A DNA stretch of 57,612 bases from Eubacterium sp. Lineage in GTDB: Bacteria; Bacillota; Clostridia; Lachnospirales; Lachnospiraceae. How positions within the stretch are numbered: the first letter of the stretch is position 1; each line of letters starts with the position of its first letter. The notes below the pieces were generated by a model. That model was not told the origin of the DNA. It saw only the letters and a list, made by a program, of their open reading frames with translations, and did no database searches. The stretch covers positions 1 through 57,612 of the forward strand of contig JAFUVQ010000056.1 of assembly GCA_017477505.1 (NCBI GenBank), read 5' to 3'. The position numbers and the translations under genes are program-made. This document shows, one piece after another, positions 42,464 through 51,111 of the stretch.

Positions 42464-44194
42464 ATGGATTATTTAAAGGTATATGAAGAGTGGATAGAGA
42501 ATCCTTTCTTCGATGATGAAACAAAGCAGGAACTTATCGCCATTAAGGATGATGAGAAGGAGATAAGGGAGAGATTCTCCGTAGAACTTGAATTCGGAAC
42601 AGCAGGACTCCGCGGCGTTATCGGTGCAGGTACAAATCGTATGAATAAGTACGTTGTTGCCCGTGCAACACAGGGACTTGCAAATTATATCATTAAGCAG
42701 GGCGCACAGGATAAGGGTGTTGCGATTGCATATGACTGCCGTAACTTCTCACCGGAATTCGCTGATGTAGCTGCACTTACTCTTGCGGCGAACGGTATTA
42801 AGGCTTATCGTTTTGAGTCCCTCAGACCAACGCCTGAGTTATCATTCGCAGTAAGATATCTCGGATGTACTGCAGGTATAAATGTAACTGCCAGCCACAA
42901 TCCTCCTGAATATAACGGTTACAAGGTTTACTGGGCAGACGGTGCTCAGATAACTCCTCCGAATGATACGGGTATCATGGATGAGGTAAAGGCCCTTAAG
43001 ATTGATGAGTCAAAGACTATGGGGCTTGAAGAAGCAAAGGCTGCAGGACTTTACATTTCCATAGGAAAAGAAGTTGACGATGCTTATATAGCTGAACTTA
43101 AGAAGCAGATCAAGCATCAGGATGCTATAGATAAATACGGCAAGGATATCAAGGTTGTTTATTCACCTCTTCATGGTACGGGTAACATCCCTGCAAGAAG
43201 GATACTTGCCGAGATAGGATTCCCGAACGTATACGTTGTTCCGGAGCAGGAACTTCCGGATGGAAACTTCCCTACGGTTGATTATCCGAATCCTGAAGCA
43301 AAGGAAGCTTTTGCGCTTGCATTAAAGCTGGCTGAGGAGAAGGATGCGGACCTCGTTCTTGCAACCGATCCGGATGCAGACAGACTTGGTGTTTACGTTA
43401 AGGATACCAAGTCAGGTGAATATAAGTGCCTTACCGGAAATATGTCCGGAACTCTTCTCGCTGAGTATGAGATAAGAGAAACCAAAGAAACAACAGGACT
43501 TCCTGATGACGGAGTTTTCATCAAGACCATAGTTTCAACCAATCTCGCAGATCAGATTGCAAACTATTATGGAGTTAAGCTTGTTGAATGTCTTACAGGC
43601 TTTAAGTGGATAGGACGTGTCATCCTTGGTATGGAGGAGAGCGGTAAGGGAAGCTACCTCTTCGGATTTGAAGAGAGTTACGGATGCCTTATAGGAACAC
43701 ATGCAAGAGATAAGGATGCCATCGTTGCTACCATGGCACTCTGCGAGGCGGCTGCTTTCTATAAGTCACAGGGCAAAACACTCTGGGATGCAATGATAGA
43801 TATGTATGAGAAGTACGGCTATATCTACGATGCGATCACAACCATTACCATGAAAGGTCTTGACGGAATCGAGAAGATCAAGCAGGTTATGGCAACTCTC
43901 AGAAATACAACTCTTACAGAGATTGCAGGCTATAAGGTTCTTGCAGTAAGAGATTATGATAAGGATACAATAACAGACCTGGCAACCGGTGAGGTTAAGC
44001 CTACAGGACTTCCAAAGTCAAATGTACTTTATTATGAACTTTCGGATGACGCATGGCTCTGCGCAAGACCTTCGGGAACTGAACCAAAGATCAAGTTCTA
44101 CTATGGAGTTAAGGGCAGCAGTCTTGAGGATGCCGAGAAGCTTTCAAAGGAATTCGCAGAGAAGGTTCAGGAGCTTATCGATAAGTTATCATAA
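42464..44194 (+). CDS. pgm: Phosphoglucomutase/phosphomannomutase (alpha-D-phosphohexomutase)
   Basis: The 576-residue enzyme interconverts hexose 1- and 6-phosphates. The phosphoserine loop is VTASHNPPEYNGYK, the metal-binding loop ATDPDADRLG, the sugar loop FGFEESYGCL and the phosphate-binding loop RPSGTEPKIKFYY. FGTAGLRGVIGAGTNRMN near the N-terminus is typical. AGGAGG precedes the ATG. It links glycogen/UDP-glucose metabolism to glycolysis. Confidence 0.95.
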   Translation: MDYLKVYEEWIENPFFDDETKQELIAIKDDEKEIRERFSVELEFGTAGLRGVIGAGTNRMNKYVVARATQGLANYIIKQGAQDKGVAIAYDCRNFSPEFADVAALTLAANGIKAYRFESLRPTPELSFAVRYLGCTAGINVTASHNPPEYNGYKVYWADGAQITPPNDTGIMDEVKALKIDESKTMGLEEAKAAGLYISIGKEVDDAYIAELKKQIKHQDAIDKYGKDIKVVYSPLHGTGNIPARRILAEIGFPNVYVVPEQELPDGNFPTVDYPNPEAKEAFALALKLAEEKDADLVLATDPDADRLGVYVKDTKSGEYKCLTGNMSGTLLAEYEIRETKETTGLPDDGVFIKTIVSTNLADQIANYYGVKLVECLTGFKWIGRVILGMEESGKGSYLFGFEESYGCLIGTHARDKDAIVATMALCEAAAFYKSQGKTLWDAMIDMYEKYGYIYDAITTITMKGLDGIEKIKQVMATLRNTTLTEIAGYKVLAVRDYDKDTITDLATGEVKPTGLPKSNVLYYELSDDAWLCARPSGTEPKIKFYYGVKGSSLEDAEKLSKEFAEKVQELIDKLS

Positions 44195-44208
44195 GGGGGA
44201 TGCATAAA

Positions 44209-45480
44209 ATGTTTTGTAAACAATGCGGTGCGCAGCTTGAGGATACAGCTGATTTCTGTAGATTCTGCGGCGCAGATATGAGAGAGATAAAAATGAGAAT
44301 GCAGGCAGCGGCTGCACCTGCACCTGCACCGGAACCGCCAAAGTCGATGGCACCTGAAATGCCTGAGCCTATGAATTCCGGAATGCCTGAACCTATGTCA
44401 GGCGCTCAGGGAAATGGAATGATTCAGGATATACCTGATAACCCGTATGCTGAAGAATTAGAACCTGTCACACCGGGTGAAGACGGAACTACAGTACTTA
44501 TGGGTGATGCTTATATACCGGGACATGGTGATGATGAAGCCGACGGCGCATTTATTCCTTCACCGGAATATCTTGGCGAAGAGCTTGGTGATTCAAGTGA
44601 AGCAGGAACAACAGTTCTTACGGGAGCAGAGTTTGTCCCGGGCTATGATGCATCTAAAGACAGTGCATTTCCTGATGCAAAGGCGCCGGTACCGGAACCG
44701 CCTAAGGCTGATGGCTTTGCAGATGTAAATGAAAAGAAACCAAATATGACACCTCCGCCGGTAGTGCCGATCATGGCACCAGGTCCGAATATGGGACCGG
44801 GACCAATGGGCCAGCCGCCGGTTGGTCAGCCACCTAAGGGTGGACCGGGAGCTCCTCCACAGGGCAGACCTCCACAGGGCAGACCGGCACCGGGACCGGG
44901 TTCAGGACCTCTTCCGGGAGTAAATGGAACCTATATGGATGAATCGGGAACGCTGGTTCAGACAGGTGCACTTGCACAGCCGGGCTTCAAGAACGGAACA
45001 GGAGACATACATGAGGTTTCATATCAGGGAGGCAACGGCGATATTGCAGTTCCGCCATACAATGATGTGGCTAATTTCGGCAAGGCTGAACTCAGGACTA
45101 ACAGAAGCCTGCTTAAGTATATTTTCCTGGGAATAGTTACACTTGGAATCTATGATATCTGGGTGCTCTATACTCTGGCAGAGGATCTTAACATTCTTGC
45201 CTACAAGCATGATGGTAAGAGAACTATGAATGTAATGCTTGTAGATGCACTCGCTTCCTGTACTCTCGGTATATCTGTTCTTGTATGGAATCATAAAATG
45301 GCAAAGCGTATCGGAGATGAACTGCAGTTCAGAAATATCGATTACAAGATTAATTCCGGAACTTACTGGCTCTGGGGAGTGCTCGGCTCATTTATTATCG
45401 TAGGGCCGTTTATCTATACACATAAACTCCTTAAAGCTATGAACCTGCTCTGCACGAGTTATAATCTTTACGATAAGTAG
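44209..45480 (+). CDS. Zinc-ribbon, proline-rich, DUF4234 membrane protein
   Basis: The 423-residue protein starts with a zinc ribbon (FCKQCGAQLEDTADFCRFCGADM, in two CxxC pairs), continues with about 280 residues rich in Pro, Gly, Met and acidic residues (repeats such as TTVLxGxxxxPG; PPQGRPPQGRP) and ends in a DUF4234 domain with three or four membrane helices (IFLGIVTLGIYDIWVLYTL, LVDALASCTLGISVLVW, GSFIIVGPFIY). The function is unknown. The ATG at 44209 has AAGGGGG 9 nt upstream; an in-frame ATG at 44200 is too close. It follows pgm by 14 nt. Confidence 0.82.
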   Translation: MFCKQCGAQLEDTADFCRFCGADMREIKMRMQAAAAPAPAPEPPKSMAPEMPEPMNSGMPEPMSGAQGNGMIQDIPDNPYAEELEPVTPGEDGTTVLMGDAYIPGHGDDEADGAFIPSPEYLGEELGDSSEAGTTVLTGAEFVPGYDASKDSAFPDAKAPVPEPPKADGFADVNEKKPNMTPPPVVPIMAPGPNMGPGPMGQPPVGQPPKGGPGAPPQGRPPQGRPAPGPGSGPLPGVNGTYMDESGTLVQTGALAQPGFKNGTGDIHEVSYQGGNGDIAVPPYNDVANFGKAELRTNRSLLKYIFLGIVTLGIYDIWVLYTLAEDLNILAYKHDGKRTMNVMLVDALASCTLGISVLVWNHKMAKRIGDELQFRNIDYKINSGTYWLWGVLGSFIIVGPFIYTHKLLKAMNLLCTSYNLYDK

Positions 45481-45503
45481 AATGCAATATGTTAACTGAA
45501 TGA

Positions 45504-45590
45504 TGGTTGCCCGGTGATCTGATACCGTCGGAAACACCCCAGCATAAATGGGGATCCGGAGAGTATGATCGCCGGGCAATCACTTTTGTC
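45504..45590 (+). other. Long imperfect hairpin: candidate structured RNA or large terminator
   Basis: A 13-bp helix TTGCCCGGTGATC (45507-45519) / GATCGCCGGGCAA (45567-45579), extendable to 16 bp, encloses ATAC/GTAT, TCGGA/TCCGG and CCCCA/TGGGG helices separated by purine-rich internal loops (CGGAAACA, CCGGAGAG). A CTTTTGTC tail follows. It matches no riboswitch class I recognise. It may end the DUF4234 transcript or control the lysozyme gene 45 nt downstream. The remaining gap (45481-45634) holds nothing else. Confidence 0.55.
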
Positions 45591-45634
45591 TCGTAATGAT
45601 GCGGGCAGCAAGCTTTATTTCAGGTCAGTGATTT

Positions 45635-46837
45635 ATGAAAAGAAGAAGATTAGCACGAATATTAATAGGGACCTCAATTCTGGTGGCCGCGTTGATCGTG
45701 GGTATCATTATTTCGGCTGTTGTGGCCGGAAGAAAGAACAGGGAAAATTATATGAATTCCGCCGTTTCCGGTGAGGATATTAACACTGTGACAGCGACAC
45801 CCGATGAAGCAATACCTGCGACTCCGTCAGCTGCGACCCCAGATGCAGAGGCTGATAAATCCGGGGATGATGATTCGGAAACAGTTACCGGGACTGTCAC
45901 GGAGGATGCTGAAACATATAAACAGAAAGAGTATTCTCAGGAGGATGATAAAGCGGCGCCGAGATTCCTTTCATTTACAAATGAGGTCTATCTGAAGACC
46001 GGAGAGGATTTTGACATTCACCGGTATATAGGATACGCAGATGATATCGACAGAGATGTAGAGCTTTCATTTGATGAGTTTGATACAAAAGAAGTCGGAA
46101 GGTATCCTATCAAAGTTACGATAACGGATGATACAGAAAAAAGCACTACCCGTGATATGATAGTAAATGTGGTAAATGAGATTCCATCCGGCGGCGGAGA
46201 TATTAAATTTTATAACTGGGAAGATTTTGCATCGAGATATAAAGCAGATGACAATATGATAGGAATAGATGTTTCCACATTTAATGGTGACATCGATTTT
46301 GAAAAGGTTAAGGAAGCAGGCTGTGAATTCGTAATAATGCGTATCGGAGGATATGATAATGGAACCCTCTATCAGGACGGAAAATTTGCTCAGAATTTTA
46401 AAAATGCGAAAGCAGCGGGGCTTAAGGTTGGAATTTACTGGCATGCGGAAGACAGGAATCCGATCGAGGTAAAGAACAGTGTGGCCTACCTCATGAGTAT
46501 TCTGGACGGAGAAGAGCTGGACTTTCCTATCGCCTATGACTGGGAAGATTATATGAACTTTGAAGAGTATGGCATGAACCTTTATGACTTCGCGGAACTA
46601 CTGCCGGCATTTAACACTGAGATAGAGAAGTATGGTTATGAAGCATCTCTGTATGGAAGCAAGAGTTATCTTCAGGATGTATGGACCATTCCGGAGGGGG
46701 AACCGGTATGGCTTGCTCACTATGTGGGTAATACCGACTACCCGGATTCATATTACATGTGGCAGCTATCCAGTATCGGCAATATCGATGGTGTAAACGG
46801 CTATGTTGATCTGGATGTATATTACGGGGATTCTTAG
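45635..46837 (+). CDS. Membrane-anchored GH25 lysozyme with Ig-like domain
   Basis: The 400-residue protein has a basic start and one membrane helix (ILIGTSILVAALIVGIIISAV), a Thr/Asp/Pro linker (about 35-105), an Ig-like beta domain (about 108-185, VGRYPIKVTITDDTEKSTTRDMIVNVV) and a GH25 muramidase domain with GIDVSTFNGDIDF, FVIMRIGGY and the catalytic-site DWEDY. It should cut beta-1,4 bonds between MurNAc and GlcNAc outside the membrane, for wall remodelling. AGGTC is a weak ribosome binding site. Confidence 0.9.
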   Translation: MKRRRLARILIGTSILVAALIVGIIISAVVAGRKNRENYMNSAVSGEDINTVTATPDEAIPATPSAATPDAEADKSGDDDSETVTGTVTEDAETYKQKEYSQEDDKAAPRFLSFTNEVYLKTGEDFDIHRYIGYADDIDRDVELSFDEFDTKEVGRYPIKVTITDDTEKSTTRDMIVNVVNEIPSGGGDIKFYNWEDFASRYKADDNMIGIDVSTFNGDIDFEKVKEAGCEFVIMRIGGYDNGTLYQDGKFAQNFKNAKAAGLKVGIYWHAEDRNPIEVKNSVAYLMSILDGEELDFPIAYDWEDYMNFEEYGMNLYDFAELLPAFNTEIEKYGYEASLYGSKSYLQDVWTIPEGEPVWLAHYVGNTDYPDSYYMWQLSSIGNIDGVNGYVDLDVYYGDS

Positions 46838-46857
46838 GTCGCTTTTCTTATTTTTTA

Positions 46858-46885
46858 TTGATTTTATGTTCGTTTTATGTATAAT
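46858..46885 (+). promoter_or_regulatory. Promoter of pckA
   Basis: TTGATT (46858-46863), 16 bp, TATAAT (46880-46885). The start point would be close to 46892, giving an 80-nt leader. Confidence 0.65.
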
Positions 46886-46890
46886 GTATG

Positions 46891-46943
46891 TGGTGTTAAA
46901 TACCACTAACACCAAAACCATTGTACTAGAGCCCCAATGGGGC
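46891..46943 (+). promoter_or_regulatory. pckA operator/leader with competing hairpins
   Basis: TGGTGTTA (46891-46898) and TAACACCA (46907-46914) form a perfect inverted repeat at the transcription start. Next, CCATTG (46918-46923) can pair with CAATGG (46935-46940), or GCCCC (46931-46935) with GGGGC (46939-46943); the two folds exclude each other. The first palindrome may be a repressor site; the second suggests control in the RNA. Both are inference. Confidence 0.45.
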
Positions 46944-46974
46944 AGTAAAATATAATAGAAATGAGGTAAATGTA

Positions 46975-48588
46975 ATGGCAACAGTTGATTTAACCAAGTA
47001 TGGCATCACAGGAACTACTGAGATTGTCTACAATCCTTCATATGAAATGCTTTTCGATGAAGAGATGAAACCTGAACTTACAGGTTATGACAAGGGAGTT
47101 AATACAGAGCTTGACGCTGTAAATGTAATGACAGGTATATATACAGGCCGTTCTCCTAAAGATAAGTTCATCGTTATGGATGAAAATTCAAAGGATACAG
47201 TTTGGTGGACATCTGAAGAGTATCCAAACGACAACCATGTAGCTACTCAGGAAGCATGGGCAGCAGTTAAGGAAATCGCACAGAAGGCTCTTTCAAACAA
47301 GAGACTTTTTGTAGTTGATGCATTCTGCGGAGCAAACAAGGATTCACGTATGGCAGTACGTTTCATCGTGGAAGTTGCTTGGCAGGCACATTTCATAAAG
47401 AACATGTTCATCCAGCCAACAGCTGAGGAACTTGAAACATTTGAGCCTGATTTTGTTGTTTACAACGCATCAAAGGCTAAGGTTGAGAACTACAAGGAAC
47501 TCGGTCTTAATTCTGAGACAGCAGTAGTATTCAATATCACAAGCCGTGAGCAGGTTATCATCAATACATGGTACGGCGGAGAGATGAAGAAGGGTATGTT
47601 CTCAATGATGAACTACTACCTCCCACTTAAGGGTATGGCTTCAATGCACTGCTCAGCCAACACAGATATGGAAGGTAAGAACACAGCAATCTTCTTCGGC
47701 CTTTCAGGAACAGGTAAGACGACACTTTCTACAGATCCTAAGCGTCTTCTCATCGGTGATGATGAGCACGGCTGGGATGACAACGGTGTCTTCAACTTCG
47801 AAGGCGGATGCTATGCCAAGGTTATCAACCTTGATAAGGATTCAGAGCCTGATATCTACAATGCTATCAGAAGAGATGCTCTTCTTGAAAATGTAACTGT
47901 AGATGAAGCAGGAAAGATTGATTTCGCTGACAAGAGCGTTACAGAGAATACTCGTGTATCATATCCTATCGAGCATATCGACAAGATAGCTAAGAAAGTA
48001 AACGGAATATCAGCAGGTCCTGACGCTAAGGATGTTATCTTCCTTTCAGCTGATGCATTCGGCGTACTTCCTCCTGTATCAATCCTTACACCAGAGCAGA
48101 CAAAGTATTACTTCCTTTCAGGATTCACAGCTAAGCTTGCAGGTACAGAGCGTGGTATCACAGAGCCTACACCTACATTCTCAGCTTGCTTCGGTCAGGC
48201 ATTCCTTGAGCTTCATCCTACAAAGTATGCAGAAGAGCTTGTTAAGAAGATGGAGAAGGTTGGCGCTAAGGCTTACCTTGTAAATACAGGCTGGAACGGA
48301 ACAGGAAAGCGTATCACAATCAAGGATACCCGTGGAATCATCGATGCAATCCTTAACGGTGACATCAACAAGGCTCCTACAAAGACAATCCCTGTATTTA
48401 ACTTCGAAGTTCCTACAGAACTTCCTGGAGTAGACACAGGAATCCTTGATCCTAGAGATACATATGCAGATGCTTCAGAGTGGGATGCTAAGGCAGCTGA
48501 CCTTGCAGCAAGATTTGTTAAGAACTTCAAGAAGTATGAGACAAATGAGGCAGGTAAGGCGCTTGTAGCAGCAGGTCCTGAGGCTTAG
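46975..48588 (+). CDS. pckA: Phosphoenolpyruvate carboxykinase (ATP)
   Basis: The 537-residue enzyme interconverts oxaloacetate + ATP and PEP + CO2 + ADP. The P-loop [11 protein letters not shown], the metal/substrate motifs [20 protein letters not shown] and [18 protein letters not shown]-type R-S-P-K-D-K near residue 60 and the [10 protein letters not shown] motif are present. In rumen/gut anaerobes it often fixes CO2 in the direction of oxaloacetate. AGAAATGAGG lies upstream. Confidence 0.96.
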   Translation: MATVDLTKYGITGTTEIVYNPSYEMLFDEEMKPELTGYDKGVNTELDAVNVMTGIYTGRSPKDKFIVMDENSKDTVWWTSEEYPNDNHVATQEAWAAVKEIAQKALSNKRLFVVDAFCGANKDSRMAVRFIVEVAWQAHFIKNMFIQPTAEELETFEPDFVVYNASKAKVENYKELGLNSETAVVFNITSREQVIINTWYGGEMKKGMFSMMNYYLPLKGMASMHCSANTDMEGKNTAIFFGLSGTGKTTLSTDPKRLLIGDDEHGWDDNGVFNFEGGCYAKVINLDKDSEPDIYNAIRRDALLENVTVDEAGKIDFADKSVTENTRVSYPIEHIDKIAKKVNGISAGPDAKDVIFLSADAFGVLPPVSILTPEQTKYYFLSGFTAKLAGTERGITEPTPTFSACFGQAFLELHPTKYAEELVKKMEKVGAKAYLVNTGWNGTGKRITIKDTRGIIDAILNGDINKAPTKTIPVFNFEVPTELPGVDTGILDPRDTYADASEWDAKAADLAARFVKNFKKYETNEAGKALVAAGPEA

Positions 48589-48967
48589 GCGTGAGGAGGG
48601 GCCCACGAAGTGGGAAGAGCCCTCATGCTCCGAGCGAAGCGAGGATGCGCTACGCGAAGCGGAGCATAGACCTGCGAAGCAGGGATATCATATGTGCGGA
48701 GCACATATGGCACCAAAGGCGTGAGGAGGGGCCCACGAAGTGGGAAGAGCCCTCATGCTCCGAGCAAGGCGTGTATTTGCAAAGCAAATCAACGCTCCGA
48801 ACGAAGTGAGGACGCTCTGCGTGAAACGCAGAAATTCGGCAGAGCCGAATCAACACTGCGAAGCAGTGTTGGCGCAGAAGCGAGGATGCGCTACGCGAAG
48901 CGGAGCATAGACCTGCGAAGCAGGGATATCATATGTGCGGAGCACATATGGCACCAAAGGCGTGAGG
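48588..48967. repeat. Array of perfect hairpins with RRA triloops, in long direct repeats
   Basis: At least eight different perfect palindromes with a three-base loop are packed between pckA and fba: CCCAC-GAA-GTGGG (48602), CGC-GAA-GCG (48653), CCTGC-GAA-GCAGG (48671), CATATGTGC-GGA-GCACATATG (48689), ATTTGC-AAA-GCAAAT (48775), TCTGCGT-GAA-ACGCAGA (48816), ATTCGGC-AGA-GCCGAAT (48834) and AACACTGC-GAA-GCAGTGTT (48852). An outer ATGCTCCG/CGGAGCAT stem (48625-48667) encloses some. Two direct repeats occur: 48 bp at 48588-48635 = 48718-48765, and 91 bp at 48636-48726 = 48877-48967. Stems differ but loops follow purine-purine-A. Short open frames across it are not convincing. Confidence 0.88.
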
Positions 48968-49008
48968 TGCACTAAACAAACAATAATTAAAAAACGGGAG
49001 GACGAAAA

Positions 49009-49872
49009 ATGTTAGTATCAGCAAAAGAAATGCTTGAGAAGGCTGTAGCAGGCCATTATGCAGTTGCACAGTTCAACATTAACAACCTTGAGTGGACAAA
49101 AGAAATCCTGCTTGAGTGTGAAGAGCTTAAGAGCCCTGTTATCCTTGGTGTATCAATGGGTGCAGCCAAGTACATGACAGGTTATAAGACAGTAGTAGCA
49201 ATGGTAAGCGCTATGGTAGATTCACTTGGAATTACAGTACCTGTAGCACTTCACCTTGATCATGGTAATTATGAAGGAGCTAAGGCTTGTATCGAAGCTG
49301 GTTTCTCATCAATCATGTTCGATGGTTCATCACTTCCACTTGAAGAGAATATTGAGAAGACAAAAGAACTTATCGCTATCTGCAATGAGAAGGGAATATC
49401 TCTTGAGGCAGAAGTTGGCGGCATCGGCGGCGAGGAAGACGGCGTTGTATCAACAGGTGAATGTGCTGATCCTGAAGAATGCAAGCAGATTAATGACCTT
49501 GGCGTAACAATGCTCGCATGCGGTATCGGAAATATCCATGGTAAGTATCCTGCAAACTGGGCAGGTCTTCAGTTTAACGTACTTGAGAGCATCAAGGCAG
49601 TTACAGGTGACAGACCACTCGTACTTCACGGTGGTTCAGGTATTCCTGATGAGCAGATCAAGAAAGCTATCGACATGGGCGTTGCAAAGGTAAATGTAAA
49701 TACAGAGCTTCAGCTTGTATTTGCAGATGCAACAAGAAAGTATATCGAGGCTGGCAAGGATCTTGAAGGTAAGGGTTATGACCCACGTAAGCTTCTTGCT
49801 CCGGGTGCTAAGGCTATCAGAGACGAAGTTAAGAACAGAGTAGAAGTATTCGGTTCAGCTAACAAGGCATAA
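49009..49872 (+). CDS. fba: Class II fructose-bisphosphate aldolase
   Basis: The 287-residue zinc enzyme cleaves fructose 1,6-bisphosphate. Seen are AVAQFNINNLEW, the zinc-binding ALHLDHGNYEGAKACIEAGFSSIMFDGS, EAEVGGIGGEEDG, GNIHGKYPANWAGL and LHGGSGIPDEQIKKAI. Length and motifs are standard. GGGAGG precedes the ATG, directly after the hairpin array. Confidence 0.96.
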   Translation: MLVSAKEMLEKAVAGHYAVAQFNINNLEWTKEILLECEELKSPVILGVSMGAAKYMTGYKTVVAMVSAMVDSLGITVPVALHLDHGNYEGAKACIEAGFSSIMFDGSSLPLEENIEKTKELIAICNEKGISLEAEVGGIGGEEDGVVSTGECADPEECKQINDLGVTMLACGIGNIHGKYPANWAGLQFNVLESIKAVTGDRPLVLHGGSGIPDEQIKKAIDMGVAKVNVNTELQLVFADATRKYIEAGKDLEGKGYDPRKLLAPGAKAIRDEVKNRVEVFGSANKA

Positions 49873-49885
49873 TTTATGCTATAAT

Positions 49886-49923
49886 AGCGTGGCATCTTTT
49901 TCGGGTGCCACGCTTTATTTATT
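49886..49923 (+). terminator. Terminator after fba
   Basis: AGCGTGGCA (49886-49894) pairs perfectly with TGCCACGCT (49906-49914), followed by TTATTTATT. A TGCTATAAT sequence just ahead (49877-49885) could also be an extended -10 promoter for the next gene. Confidence 0.8.
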
Positions 49924-51087
49924 ATGAGAAAGGATAATCGGGTGTCAGGAAAAAAGTTCATAAGAAAAAGAATAATAAGCCTGTCTCTGATTATGGCATT
50001 TTTCATATTACAATTCTCTATGGGGATTCAGGCTTATGCCGGTCCGGCAAAGGATAAAAAAGATGCAGATACCCTGGCAGAGGGATACAAGAATACGGCT
50101 GAGGCCTTGATGAAAGAGATTCAGGAAGTGAACAACCGTATCGTTGAGACTTCAGGCAGGATAGAAAGTCTCAGCCTCAGCATCGCCCGGTTGGACAAGG
50201 ATATCGAAGAGGCCGATAAGGAAGTATTTGAGACTGAAGACTCGCTCGTTGCTGAGAGGAATGCTCTTGGGGAAACTCTTCAGCTGATATATGAATCCTC
50301 GGTCGGAGATAATTCTATGGCGATGGTAGTATTCACGGACAATATGGAGGACTATCTGAATCGCGGCGAATACGTGAGAGCTGTCAGTGCATATTCCGAC
50401 AGTAAGATGCAGAGTATACGTCTTCTTCTGAAAGAGAAGATGGCAAAGAGCGAAGAACTTCAGAATCTGAAGGTTGAGAGACAGGCTGAGCTTGAGAAGT
50501 ATGAAAATGTTCAGGGTGAGTTAAATGAGGAGATAAACGAACTCCGGACATTGGTAAAAGATGCCGAGGAAAAAGCGGAAAAAGCCGAGGAACTTTCCAA
50601 CGAGCTTGCAAAGAAGGTCGCGGAACTTGAAGCGTATGAACGCCAGGTGCTGGGAGGCCGCAGTTATACAGGTGACATGAGCGGTGTCAATTTTTCGGGT
50701 AACGGAAGTACATATTATTATGTAGATCCCTATCCATACACAGAAAGTCAGCTCTATCTTCTTGCCGGAATCATACAGTGCGAGGCGGGCGGCTACAGCT
50801 ATCCCGGAATGATAGCCGTAGGAAGCGTTATTATGAATCGCGTCACCAGCCCGAATTTTGCAAATACTCTTGAAGGAGTCATATATGCGAAGAATCAGTT
50901 TGAACCTGCCGGAAACGGAAGGCTTGCAGCTGTTCTTGCGCAGGGACCTGTGGAATCCTGCCATCAGGCGGCAAAGGAAGTACTTGAGGGCAAGAGAAAT
51001 GTTCCGAATTACTACTTCAAGGCAGCCTGGTACGCGGAGGCTCACGGCATTCCCGGAGTTAATATTGGAGGCAATGTTTTCCATTAA
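49924..51087 (+). CDS. Secreted wall hydrolase: coiled coil plus SleB-like domain
   Basis: The 387-residue protein has a signal peptide or anchor (IISLSLIMAFFILQFSMGIQAYAG), a PcsB/NlpC-associated type coiled coil (residues about 48-240) and a C-terminal cell wall hydrolase domain of the SleB/Hydrolase_2 family (LAGIIQCEAGGYSYPGMIAVG, VIMNRVTSPNFANTLEGVIY, NQFEPAGNG). SleB-like enzymes act on the peptidoglycan sugar backbone. The ATG at 49924 is preceded by the fba terminator; a GTG at 49942 (VSGKK) is an alternative. A response regulator follows 24 nt later. Confidence 0.85.
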   Translation: MRKDNRVSGKKFIRKRIISLSLIMAFFILQFSMGIQAYAGPAKDKKDADTLAEGYKNTAEALMKEIQEVNNRIVETSGRIESLSLSIARLDKDIEEADKEVFETEDSLVAERNALGETLQLIYESSVGDNSMAMVVFTDNMEDYLNRGEYVRAVSAYSDSKMQSIRLLLKEKMAKSEELQNLKVERQAELEKYENVQGELNEEINELRTLVKDAEEKAEKAEELSNELAKKVAELEAYERQVLGGRSYTGDMSGVNFSGNGSTYYYVDPYPYTESQLYLLAGIIQCEAGGYSYPGMIAVGSVIMNRVTSPNFANTLEGVIYAKNQFEPAGNGRLAAVLAQGPVESCHQAAKEVLEGKRNVPNYYFKAAWYAEAHGIPGVNIGGNVFH

Positions 51088-51111
51088 TTGCCGAATATAA
51101 AGGAGGTACAC

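Noticed and set aside
45504-45590. Cyclic di-GMP, glycine, THF or cyclic di-AMP riboswitch
   Set aside because: The sequence was compared by eye with the core motifs of these classes and does not contain them.
48588-48967. CRISPR array
   Set aside because: The repeated segments are unequal in length and few, the units are different palindromes, there are no regular spacers and no cas genes nearby.
48591-48975. Short open frames (72, 93 and 68 residues) through the hairpin array
   Set aside because: They run across palindromes and exact duplications, lack ribosome binding sites and have repetitive, basic composition; the DNA is better explained as a hairpin repeat.
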